A DNA stretch of 50,127 nucleotides from Anaerolineae bacterium. Its GTDB lineage: Bacteria > Chloroflexota > Anaerolineae > JAAYZQ01. Positions 1 to 7,809 of the stretch are shown piece after piece; positions within the stretch are counted from its first letter, which is position 1; each line of letters starts with the position of its first letter. The notes under the pieces were generated by a model. It was not told the DNA's origin and did no database searches. It worked only from the letters and a program-made list of their open reading frames with translations. The position numbers and the translations under genes were made by a program. The stretch is from NCBI GenBank assembly GCA_016929795.1, contig JAFGIA010000155.1, positions 1 to 50,127 of the forward strand. The letters run 5' to 3'.

Positions 1-380
1 GATCAGCTATCCCGCTATCGCTTTCCCCTCTATCGGTCCATTGTCTCCGAAGGGATCGACATCAGCCATTAGCCCCTGTCTGTTTCGTGCCGGGAACCAG
101 AAGCCGGGTGATGAGACAGCAGCTTATGGGGTTGTGTACACTGCCACAAGTGGCTGTGCAGCCCCAAGGGGGCGGGGTTTCTGTATGCCCGGCGCGAGGT
201 GCAGCACCTGCTGGAGCCACTGGTTGTCAGTTGGGGTTGGCAGCCAGAGGAAAACACGCTCCTCTCGCTCGACAGCACCGGCCAGGCCGCTCCGCCCTTT
301 ATCCTCGAACAGGAATGGCAAGGGACGCGGGACATTGTGGCTTACCTGCACAAACAGGACGACAAACGGAAGCCGGAATG
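1..380. other. No supported gene at window start
   Basis: I see no convincing gene here. One plus-strand frame stays open from about 115 to 480 and could start at the GTG at 199. Its first 60 codons read like a globular protein, but it has no ribosome binding site, matches nothing I recognise, and its 3' half runs antisense to the DoxX-like gene. It may be a gene remnant or chance. Confidence 0.3.
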
Positions 381-746
381 TCACGGTACAAGCGGCCAGC
401 GGACATACGCCACAAAGGCCAGCAGCAGCAGTAGAATGACACTCACGCCAGCTTCCGGCCCCTCGTGCCGCCCCACGTGAAATCCGGCAGCCAGAAGCAT
501 GAGCAGTCCGAGCGCGACAGCGGCAGCGGGCGTAAGCCACCCGTAGAACCCTGTAGCCGCTGGCACGATCAGCGCAACCGCGCCCAGGATCTCGGCGATG
601 CCGACGACCTGGACCAGGGCATGGGGCACGTCCTGGACCCATGGGAACGACTTTCTGGCCTGCTCGTAGCGAAACGCCTTGGTGACGCCCGTGATCAGAA
701 AAACCAGCGCCAACACCGCAGAGAACATCCAGTCCAATCCGTGCAT
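381..746 (-). CDS. DoxX-like small integral membrane protein
   Basis: This 121-residue protein is nearly all hydrophobic and has about four transmembrane segments (roughly residues 5-22, 45-65, 70-90 and 100-118). The first helix runs into a VTKAF segment, as in DoxX/DoxD-like proteins, which are four-helix membrane proteins of poorly known function, sometimes linked to thiosulfate/quinone redox or oxidative stress. The start at 746 is preferred over in-frame codons upstream because an AAGGAAAGGAA purine tract precedes it. The gene diverges from the large regulator at 955. The family call rests on topology and length, not on a catalytic motif. Confidence 0.6.
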   Translation of the reverse strand: MHGLDWMFSAVLALVFLITGVTKAFRYEQARKSFPWVQDVPHALVQVVGIAEILGAVALIVPAATGFYGWLTPAAAVALGLLMLLAAGFHVGRHEGPEAGVSVILLLLLAFVAYVRWPLVP

Positions 747-801
747 GCAGAGGGTTCCTTTCCTTGGTTGCGAATTTGTGCAGATCCCCTCAGGTCCGTG
801 T

Positions 802-829
802 AGTGTACCACGCTTTCCCTCGAACACAA
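802..829 (-). promoter_or_regulatory. Putative sigma70 promoter for the DoxX-like gene
   Basis: On the minus strand TTGTGT (829-824) and TACACT (807-802) are separated by 16 bases, with a TG dinucleotide one base before the -10. It faces away from the promoter at 869-897, giving a compact divergent pair. The match is moderate. Confidence 0.4.
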
Positions 830-868
830 AACACGCATTGTGCCGAGTTGCTGCCCATCACGGGCGCA

Positions 869-897
869 TTGACCTCCCATGGTGCCCATGCTATAAT
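869..897 (+). promoter_or_regulatory. Sigma70 promoter for the BTAD regulator
   Basis: TTGACC (869-874) and TATAAT (892-897) are separated by 17 bases, and TGC precedes the -10 (extended -10). Transcription would start near 904, leaving a 5' UTR of about 50 bases before the ATG at 955. Confidence 0.75.
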
Positions 898-954
898 GGA
901 CATCGTCGGCGCTCCAGAGAATCGGGCGCCGAGACCAAGGATGGAGGCGAATGG

Positions 955-3900
955 ATGCCAGCCGCACGCTTGCATCTGTACCTGTTCGGCCTGTTTCGCC
1001 TGCTTCAGGACAACCAACCTGTCGCAGGCTTTGACCAGCCGCGCCTACAGCAGTTGCTGGCGTATCTCGTGTTGCATCGCGCGACCCCGATTTCGCGGCA
1101 GCAACTCGCTTTCCTCTTCTGGCCCGACTCCACAGATCAGCAGGCCCGCAAGAATCTCCGCACACTGCTGACCCGGCTTCGCCGTGTTCTGCCAGATGCG
1201 GACTGCATATTGAGCGTCACGTCCAGCACGATCCAATGGCGCTCGGACGCACTCTTGAAGCTGGATATGGCCGAGTTCGAGGCAGCCGTGGCGCAGGCGG
1301 TTGCGGCGCAGGCACGGGGCCAGGTTGCCGCGGCTGCCGATGCGTTCGCTGCCGCCATCGCCGCATACACGGGTGAGCTGCTGCCCGATTGTTACGATGA
1401 TTGGATTCTTCCCCTGCGCGAGAGAACCCATCAGGCGTACGGCAACGCTCTTGAGCGACTGGTTCTTCTGCTGGAGGAACAACGCCAGTACGCCACAGCC
1501 CTCCCGTACGCGCAACGCTTGTTGGAGCATGACCCGCTGCACGAGCCAGCCTATCGCCACTTGATGCACCTTCATCTGGCGTTGGGGTCGCGGGCGGATG
1601 CCTCACGGATCTATGACACCTGTGTCAGGATGCTGCAGCGAGAGTTCGGGATAGCACCGGCGCGCACGACCCAGAACATCTATCAGCACTTGATCAGCAC
1701 AGATGACCGCCCTGGGACTGCGGCACCAGGGCCTTCGCCGGAAACAGGGCCGGCCGATCGCCCCCTGGCCGGACGAAAGGCCGAGTGGGCACGCCTGGTT
1801 GCTGCCTGGCGTGCCGCTGCGGCAGGCAGTCCGCAGATGCTTCTACTCACCGGAGAGGCCGGCATCGGAAAGACGCATCTGGCGGAAGAGTTGTATGCCT
1901 GGGTCGTCCGGCAGGGGTTCGCCGCCGCGGCGGCGCACTGCGCTGCGGGTAGCGCGGCTCTGCCCTACGCGCCGGTCGCCGAATGGTTGAACGAGGCATC
2001 CCTCCACGCGCGCCTGGCGTCCCTGGAAGACGCCTGGTTGGTGGAAGTCGCGCGCATTGTCCCTGCCCTCCTGGCTGAACGCCCGCACCTCACGCCTGCT
2101 GGCCCGCTTACCGAGGCCTGGCAGCGCACCCGTCTCTTCGAAGCACTGGCGCGCGCTTTGCTCGGATCTACCCCGGGCAGAGGCCGGTCGCGGCCAATCG
2201 GCCATGCCGGCACACTCAGCGATGAAGGTTCTCGAAAGAATCTGTCGTCTCCTACTGCCTCAAGCGGCCAGGTCCCCCTGCTGTTGTTCTTGGACGACCT
2301 GCAGTGGGTCGACCGCGAGACGCTAGACTGGCTTGGTTACTTGCTCCGTTTCGATCTCTGCGCGCCACTGCTGGTCGTGAGTGCGATACGACAGCACGAA
2401 GTCGGCCAAGACCACCCACTAACCGCTTTCCGGCTGGAGCTGGTGCGCTCTGGCTTGCTGAGCGAGGTCCCTCTGTCGCCGCTCGACGCGGCCGAGACCA
2501 CAATTCTGGCCACAGAGGCTGCGGGCAGGGAGCTCGCAGCCGCGGAAGCGGCCCAGATCTACCATGATTCGGAAGGAAATCCGTTGTTCATCGTAGAGAT
2601 GGTTCGGGCCGGGATGACGCATGGAGGGACAGGACAACAAGGAGACACACAGGGGCGCGGACAGGGCGAGGGAGACCTTGGGCCCTCGGCTCACTCGTCT
2701 ATGCTGCCGCCCAGGGTGCGTGCGATGGTTCAGTGGCGTTTGGCGATGCTCTCGCCGGCCGCCCAGACAGTCGCGCAGGCTGCGGCAGTGCTCGGTCGTC
2801 AGTTCAGCTTCGACGCCCTCGTCAGGTCCAGCGACCAAGACGAGGCGAAAGTGGTGCAGGGCTTGGATGAGCTCTGGCAGCGCCACCTTGTGCGCGCACA
2901 GGGTATCAATGCCTACGATTTCAGCCACGATGGGATTCGGGCGGTGGCGTACGACGAGATCGGCCCGGCCCGGCGGCGTGCCTTACACCTGCGCGTCGCC
3001 CGGGCCCTCGAAGAGATCCACGATGAGGACCTGGATGGTTTCAGCGGCCAGATCGCGGCCCACTATGAGCAGGCTGGCCAGGTGCAGCCTGCCATCCGGT
3101 TCTATCGCCGGGCGGCCGCCGCGGCCCAAGCTATCTACGCCAACGACGAGGCTGTGCGCCTCTACTCTCACCTGCTGGAAGGAGAGCTCGGAATCAGCCT
3201 ATCGGAACGGGAAAAGTGCGAGACCATGCTGGCGCTGGCCCAGGTCTGGCGAGTGACCGGGCGCTGGGTCCGGGCGCGGACCATCATCCAGCAAGCGGTA
3301 GCGGCCGCCGAGGCTTTTGGCGATGCCCGCTTGCAGGCACAGGCCCAATGTGCGTTGGCCGACGTGCTGCGCCTGCTCGGGTACTATGACGAGGCATTGG
3401 GCGAGTTGGCGCGGGCCGAGGAGCGGTTCCAGGCGGTGGGGGACGGGCGCGGTGTGGTCAGCGCGCTGTGGACGATGGGGCAGATCCACTGGTTTCGCGG
3501 CGAGCTGTCCGAGGCGCTCGCCGTGTTGGAGCGGCAGCTTCAAATCGCCACCGGGATCGACGACCAGAGTGGCATCTGTGAAGCCCTGGAAACCATGGGC
3601 ATGGTCTACTGGAGCCAGGGGGACTGGGAACGGTCCGCAGGCTGCTGCCTGGAATCGATCCTGATCGCCGAACCACTGGACTACAAGCAGACCATTGCTC
3701 GTGCCTCGATCACCCTGGGAAACGTCCGATCTTCGGAGCATTGGTTCGGGGAGGCGGTGCATTGGTACCAACGAGCAGGCGTACTGGCCCGGGAGATCGA
3801 TGACCGCCAGGCTCTTTCCTGGGCAACCTCGAACATTGCCCTGGTCCTGGCAAAGCGCGGGGACTATGTGCGGGCACGGTCCGGGTACGAGCGCAGCCTG

Positions 3901-4557
3901 CGCAACGCGTGGGAGATCGGCGACCGCTGGACGGCCTGTCTGAATGTCGCCGGTCTGGGGTCGGTGATTGAAAACCTCGGCCAGCTAGATCTGGCGGAGA
4001 ACCTGTACCGGAAGGCGATCGACTTTGGGCTGCGCCTGGGCATTCCCAGCTATCTCTCCGGCATGCTGGTCCGTCTGGCGCGGCTGCTGCTGGCGTTAGG
4101 CCGCGCCGGCGAGGCGCGCGATTTGTACGGCGAGGCGCTGACCAGGATCGCCAGCGTGCCAGGCGAGCGCCTCGCCGGTGAGGACATACGCTTTGACGCC
4201 CGGGTGCTGGGGCTCCGTCTGCGCCATGCGTTGGGCGAGATGACCGGGACGGAGGCGGCCGCAGAATTTCGTGCCTTGTTGCTCCGCGAGGCCGCTCCCC
4301 AGCGGAAGGCAGCCCTGAACTATGAGCTGTGGCGGCTCACTCAGGACGACAAGACGCGGGCTGCCGCGGCCGATTTCTACCGGTCGCAGCATGCCGAGAC
4401 GGGTGTTGAGGCGTATCGGAGGCGGGGTCAGGAGCTGATCGGTGAGACGCTGCCCGACCCACCGCCGCTGCCCGATGTCTCGGAGCTGATCCCGGAGCGG
4501 CCGGAGGACCTTGAATTGGCCTCTTTGCTGGCCGAGATAGAGAATTCTTTCGACTGA
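955..4557 (+). CDS. BTAD-domain transcriptional regulator with AAA ATPase and TPR repeats
   Basis: This is a 1200-residue SARP/AfsR-like regulator. Residues 1-80 form a winged-helix DNA-binding domain and residues 90-245 a bacterial transcriptional activator (BTAD) domain. An ATPase core follows, with Walker A GEAGIGKT at about residue 300 and Walker B LLLFLDDLQW at about residue 443. The C-terminal 450 residues are tetratricopeptide-like helical repeats. The ATG at 955 has GGAGG seven bases upstream and gives an N-terminus that starts directly at the winged helix; the frame is open further upstream but without an initiation signal. Such ATPase-linked regulators are thought to switch on upon ligand binding to the repeats. 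Two low-complexity Gly/Ser/Gln-rich inserts lie near residues 410-440 and 555-580. The target is unknown; no biosynthetic cluster adjoins it. Confidence 0.85.
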   Translation: MPAARLHLYLFGLFRLLQDNQPVAGFDQPRLQQLLAYLVLHRATPISRQQLAFLFWPDSTDQQARKNLRTLLTRLRRVLPDADCILSVTSSTIQWRSDALLKLDMAEFEAAVAQAVAAQARGQVAAAADAFAAAIAAYTGELLPDCYDDWILPLRERTHQAYGNALERLVLLLEEQRQYATALPYAQRLLEHDPLHEPAYRHLMHLHLALGSRADASRIYDTCVRMLQREFGIAPARTTQNIYQHLISTDDRPGTAAPGPSPETGPADRPLAGRKAEWARLVAAWRAAAAGSPQMLLLTGEAGIGKTHLAEELYAWVVRQGFAAAAAHCAAGSAALPYAPVAEWLNEASLHARLASLEDAWLVEVARIVPALLAERPHLTPAGPLTEAWQRTRLFEALARALLGSTPGRGRSRPIGHAGTLSDEGSRKNLSSPTASSGQVPLLLFLDDLQWVDRETLDWLGYLLRFDLCAPLLVVSAIRQHEVGQDHPLTAFRLELVRSGLLSEVPLSPLDAAETTILATEAAGRELAAAEAAQIYHDSEGNPLFIVEMVRAGMTHGGTGQQGDTQGRGQGEGDLGPSAHSSMLPPRVRAMVQWRLAMLSPAAQTVAQAAAVLGRQFSFDALVRSSDQDEAKVVQGLDELWQRHLVRAQGINAYDFSHDGIRAVAYDEIGPARRRALHLRVARALEEIHDEDLDGFSGQIAAHYEQAGQVQPAIRFYRRAAAAAQAIYANDEAVRLYSHLLEGELGISLSEREKCETMLALAQVWRVTGRWVRARTIIQQAVAAAEAFGDARLQAQAQCALADVLRLLGYYDEALGELARAEERFQAVGDGRGVVSALWTMGQIHWFRGELSEALAVLERQLQIATGIDDQSGICEALETMGMVYWSQGDWERSAGCCLESILIAEPLDYKQTIARASITLGNVRSSEHWFGEAVHWYQRAGVLAREIDDRQALSWATSNIALVLAKRGDYVRARSGYERSLRNAWEIGDRWTACLNVAGLGSVIENLGQLDLAENLYRKAIDFGLRLGIPSYLSGMLVRLARLLLALGRAGEARDLYGEALTRIASVPGERLAGEDIRFDARVLGLRLRHALGEMTGTEAAAEFRALLLREAAPQRKAALNYELWRLTQDDKTRAAAADFYRSQHAETGVEAYRRRGQELIGETLPDPPPLPDVSELIPERPEDLELASLLAEIENSFD

Positions 4558-4706
4558 CCACCCAATCTTCTGCGGCCCGTCTCGCGACACAGCCACGGTG
4601 CCGGGGCACTCCCCCTTCGTCCCCACTGGGCAACTCTGCGAGAATCCCCGCCGAGGCATGGATCTGGCGCGCAGAGTTTCCTGAAGCGCCTATGAAGCGC
4701 GGCACA

Positions 4707-4715
4707 TGGTATACT
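4707..4715 (+). promoter_or_regulatory. Possible extended -10 promoter
   Basis: TGGTATACT lies about 60 bases upstream of the kinase-like gene. No clear -35 is present, so this would depend on the extended -10 element. The 219-base gap holding it otherwise shows only two short GC hairpins (4598-4609 and 4725-4739). Confidence 0.35.
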
Positions 4716-4776
4716 TCTTCCAGTGCCCCACAAGGGGGCCAAACGACAAAACGATTCCGAAGAAAGGAGATGCTAC

Positions 4777-5418
4777 ATGGGTGTGATTACGCTCTCTAGG
4801 CAGTCTGGAAGTGGGGGCGACGAGATCGCACGGCTGGTGTGCGAGCGATTGGGCTACGAGCGCTTTGACAAGAATACGATGGCCCAGCTCGGCCACGATC
4901 TGGGGATGTCGGCCGAGATGATCGACCGGGCTGCGTCACTCAAGTTCGCGCCGAGGGGCCTGCTGGAGCGCTGGTTCGGCAACTTTCCCAACCCTCAGAC
5001 CGATCCCAGCGGTTGGACCTTCCAGGCTCGATCTGATGCCCGCCAGGGGATCACGGTGGCGCACCTCCGGGATCTGATCGAGGCCGGCTACAAAAAGGGT
5101 AACGTGGTGATCGTAGGTCGCGGTGGCATGGCTGCCCTGCAAGACAAACCCGATGTGCTCCATGTGCGCATCGTGGCGCCCCAGGAGTTGCGGATCAAGC
5201 GCCGGTGTGAGTGGGAAGGGTGTTCGGCTGAGGAGGCGGAGCGGCTGGTCAAGGAACGGGACATCACCGATGTCGACTGGATCCAGCGCTACTTTGACCT
5301 CGACGCCCATGAGCCGGCGCTCTTTGACCTGATCATCAACACGCGAAAGGTCACATTCAAGGCTGCTGCCGAGATGATCGTCGAGGTGCACAAGGATATG
5401 TTGGCCAAGGGCAAGTAG
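4777..5418 (+). CDS. Cytidylate kinase-like family protein
   Basis: This 213-residue protein resembles the cytidylate-kinase-like family of P-loop proteins, found as stand-alone proteins or fused to other domains in many bacteria. The N-terminal loop reads SRQSGSGGDEIA, in which the usual GK[ST] of a kinase P-loop is replaced by GGDE, a known feature of this family. The RIVAP, RIKRR and DWIQRYFDLD segments further on match its later half. The ATG at 4777 follows AAAGGAGA by six bases; the open frame continues 18 codons upstream without a start signal. Substrate and role are unknown; nucleotide kinase activity is not established for this family. The next gene follows after 22 bases and is probably co-transcribed. 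Confidence 0.75.
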   Translation: MGVITLSRQSGSGGDEIARLVCERLGYERFDKNTMAQLGHDLGMSAEMIDRAASLKFAPRGLLERWFGNFPNPQTDPSGWTFQARSDARQGITVAHLRDLIEAGYKKGNVVIVGRGGMAALQDKPDVLHVRIVAPQELRIKRRCEWEGCSAEEAERLVKERDITDVDWIQRYFDLDAHEPALFDLIINTRKVTFKAAAEMIVEVHKDMLAKGK

Positions 5419-5440
5419 TGCCGAGAAGGGAGGATGACTC

Positions 5441-5743
5441 GTGAGGATTATGGAACGACTGATCCAGGAGGTGGATCGCACCAAGTGGGCGAAAAAGATC
5501 ACGATCGAGAAGCGCTACGAAATCGTCGAAGCGCGGTTGGGTTTCCCGCCCTCCCGGCGGTATCGCGCCTTCATCGGCGCGGAGAACGCAAACACGCGCG
5601 TGATTGAGCGTGACTGGAGCAGCCAGGGAGCCTATCTGGACACCATTGAGAAGGCGTTGGCTGACCCTGAGTGGCAGGCCCTGGGGGCAGAACAGGCTGG
5701 GATCGTGCTGGGCAACCGGGTGGAGCTATACATGATAGAATAG
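5441..5743 (+). CDS. Small conserved-looking protein of unknown function
   Basis: I do not recognise this 100-residue protein. It is charged and soluble, with no signal peptide or membrane segment. Its pattern (an EKRYEIVEARLGFP strand-helix, RAFIGAENANTRVIERDW, a helix near residues 65-80, then VLGNRVELYMIE) resembles small ferredoxin-like alpha-beta barrel monomers, which is only a suggestion. The GTG at 5441 is chosen because GGGAGG lies seven bases upstream; the next in-frame ATG (5450) is too far from it. It sits 22 bases after the kinase-like gene, and a terminator hairpin follows at 5768. Confidence 0.6.
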   Translation: MRIMERLIQEVDRTKWAKKITIEKRYEIVEARLGFPPSRRYRAFIGAENANTRVIERDWSSQGAYLDTIEKALADPEWQALGAEQAGIVLGNRVELYMIE

Positions 5744-5767
5744 CGGTCCGAAACGGATGGGCGCGCT

Positions 5768-5799
5768 GCAAGGCTCCTCAGACGAACGAGGGGCCTTGC
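5768..5799 (+). terminator. Intrinsic terminator-like hairpin
   Basis: A 12-bp stem (5768-5779 with 5788-5799, one G-T pair) closes an eight-base loop and is followed by a pyrimidine-rich tract. It lies 25 bases after the preceding gene and before the next promoter. Confidence 0.65.
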
Positions 5800-5876
5800 C
5801 TGTCTATCCTCCTGTATCACGCCGAGCCCCCGAGCCTGCGCCATCGAACCCGCCCGGAATTTTAACATTTGGCCTC

Positions 5877-5905
5877 TTGACAAGGGCTTGGGTTCCTGAT
5901 ATAAT
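5877..5905 (+). promoter_or_regulatory. Consensus sigma70 promoter upstream of the ROK repressor
   Basis: TTGACA (5877-5882), a 17-base spacer and TATAAT (5900-5905) match the consensus exactly, and TGA adds an extended -10. It is the strongest promoter sequence in the window. Transcription should start near 5912, inside the palindrome at 5906-5924. Confidence 0.85.
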
Positions 5906-5924
5906 TAGTTCACTAAACGAACTA
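5906..5924. promoter_or_regulatory. Operator palindrome at the transcription start
   Basis: TAGTTC and GAACTA form a perfect inverted repeat around a seven-base AT-rich centre, starting immediately after the -10. A repressor bound here would block initiation. The ROK regulator gene downstream is the natural candidate, since AT-rich TTAGTT-type half sites are typical of XylR/NagC-like ROK repressors. That pairing is inference. Confidence 0.6.
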
Positions 5925-6119
5925 TTTGGAGTACCGTGTCAGGGAGACGTACGCTCAGCCTTAACAAGGACCTGGGCGCCCACAGAAGTGCTCTGTTGGG
6001 CGTACGCGAGTATCCCCCGCCATCCAACCCCACGCTGCTCAGTGACATAGTGCGATGCAAGATGGGTTTGTTGCCCGGTTTTCCGGCAGCGATCTGCACC
6101 GCGTTTCACACAGACTTGC

Positions 6120-6156
6120 GCGCCGGCGCGTTGGCTCACGCCACGTTAGCCGGCGC
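6120..6156 (+). terminator. Leader hairpin with T-rich tail (attenuator or small-RNA terminator)
   Basis: An 8-bp GC stem (6120-6127 with 6149-6156) encloses a second small stem-loop (TGGC/GCCA at 6132-6143). It is followed by a T-rich run (TTGTTGTTTGT, 6159-6169). It sits about 210 bases after the consensus promoter and about 215 before the ROK start codon. Confidence 0.5.
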
Positions 6157-6372
6157 CGTTGTTGTTTGTCGTGCAGGGCCTGCTTGAGATGAAGCGGCCA
6201 GGCTCACGAGTGAGACGGGGAAGGAGGTGAGGCCATCGACCAGTCAGATGCGGGGCATCTTATTATGCCCGACAGCATCGTGCAGATCAAGGATGGTAAA
6301 GGCGGTCTGACTCGTGAACGTTGCGCCGTAACGCGGAGAATTCCGAGCTCGGCATAGGGGGAGAGTGTTCGG

Positions 6373-7674
6373 GTGATCGTACCAACAAAAGACATGGGAG
6401 TATCAAAGACACCGTACTCCCAACAGAAAGAAGCGCGTCATTACAATACCTCGGTTGTGCTGCGCGACCTTTGGTGGCATGGGCCCCTGTCCAGGGCTAT
6501 GCTGGCGGAGCGCAGCGGCCTGACCAAGGCGACCGTCACGGCCATCTCCCGGGAGCTCCTAGATCTGGGTCTGATCCGGCGGGCCGGCCAGGACCGGAAT
6601 GGTCCCGGCCGGCCGGGCCAGCTCTTGGAGCTGGACCCCAGAGCCGGCTGCGCCATCGGTCTGGAGATCAGCACCAACTACGCCGCCGTGGTGCTGTCCG
6701 ACGTGTGCGGAGAAGTGCTGTGGCGCCATGCCGTCCTGAGGGCCGTCGGCAGCAGCAAAGAGGTCGTCCTCGCCCAGGCGGAGGCGCTGATCGCCGATGG
6801 CCTGGAGCAGGCCCGAGAATGTTGCAGTGCTTTGCTCGGGATCGGCGTAGGTGTTCCTGGCATCGTGGATCCAGGCCCAGAGAGCCTGGTGAGTTCGTCA
6901 GCTCTTGGCTGGAAGGAAGTGTCCCTCAAACGGATTTGGGAGGAGAAGTTTTCTGTGCCCGTCCTCGTCGACAACAAGGCCCGGGCCGCGGCCATGGCGG
7001 AGGCCCTGCACGGGAGCGCGCAGGGGATGGACAGCTTTGTGTATGTCAGCCTGGGCACGGACTTGGGGCCCAGTGTCGAGGCGGCGGTGGTCTGCGACGG
7101 TGCGCCGTATGGCGGCAGCCATGGGCTCGCGGTAGACGCCGGTCACATGATCCTCGACCCGCAGGGACCGCTCTGTTCCTGCGGCCAACGCGGCTGCTGG
7201 CAGGCGCTGGCCAATGTCGGACGTGAGGTCGAGCTGATCCTGCCCCGGCTGGCAGCCGGAGAAGCCAGTGTCCTGTGCCAGGCCTATGCCGCAGAGGGTG
7301 GGGCGCCGCTCGATCATCGGGCCATCCACCAGGCTGCCCTGGAGGGCGATCGGCTGGCGCTGGATGTCGTCCGCCAGGTCAACGACAGCCATGCTGTGGG
7401 GATCACCAACCTGGTGCGCCTCTTTGACCCGGAGATGGTGGTCATTGGCTGGGCCAGTGCGGCCCTGCCCGAGACCTTTCTGGACCGGATGCGGGCCCTG
7501 GTCAAGATCTCCGAGCTGGACGTGCCGGCGGCCGTCGGCGAGTATCTGGCGCGGCGAGGGGTAGCGCCCCCAGCCATCGTGTACGCCACCCACATGCGGG
7601 ATGCATGCACTTTGGGCGCGGCAGCGCTGATCGTGGATGACTTTTTGCGGAAGCCACTCCGGGAGGAGGTCTAG
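6373..7674 (+). CDS. ROK-family transcriptional repressor (XylR/NagC-like)
   Basis: This 433-residue protein has an N-terminal winged helix-turn-helix (about residues 30-75, LAERSGLTKATVTAISREL) and a C-terminal ROK sugar-kinase-like domain. The ROK zinc motif is CSCGQRGCWQ (Cys268, Cys270, Cys275). The phosphate-binding DxGxT of active ROK kinases is replaced by EISTN, so it should sense sugars rather than phosphorylate them. The GTG at 6373 is favoured by the GGGGGAGAG tract eight bases upstream; the ATG at 6394 has none. It stands directly before the glucuronide cluster and is its most likely local regulator, with glucuronate or a breakdown product as inducer. Both the cluster control and the inducer are inference. 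Confidence 0.85.
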   Translation: MIVPTKDMGVSKTPYSQQKEARHYNTSVVLRDLWWHGPLSRAMLAERSGLTKATVTAISRELLDLGLIRRAGQDRNGPGRPGQLLELDPRAGCAIGLEISTNYAAVVLSDVCGEVLWRHAVLRAVGSSKEVVLAQAEALIADGLEQARECCSALLGIGVGVPGIVDPGPESLVSSSALGWKEVSLKRIWEEKFSVPVLVDNKARAAAMAEALHGSAQGMDSFVYVSLGTDLGPSVEAAVVCDGAPYGGSHGLAVDAGHMILDPQGPLCSCGQRGCWQALANVGREVELILPRLAAGEASVLCQAYAAEGGAPLDHRAIHQAALEGDRLALDVVRQVNDSHAVGITNLVRLFDPEMVVIGWASAALPETFLDRMRALVKISELDVPAAVGEYLARRGVAPPAIVYATHMRDACTLGAAALIVDDFLRKPLREEV

Positions 7675-7809
7675 ACAAGAGTACTCGGGTTTTCTGGGCA
7701 GACGACTCGGGTACCGTTTCCAAGATCTGAAGGGAGCTCGCGGCGGATGCCCGTCCCAGGCATGCTGGGATTCCGCCCAATCACAAGTCTATCATAAGGA
7801 GGATGACTA

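Noticed and set aside
199..480. A 93-codon frame with a GTG start near the window edge
   Set aside because: Its first part looks protein-like, but there is no ribosome binding site and its second half is antisense to the DoxX-like gene.
6265..6357. A 30-codon reading frame in the ROK leader
   Set aside because: It has an ATG but no well-placed ribosome binding site and no recognisable sequence; kept only as part of the leader finding.
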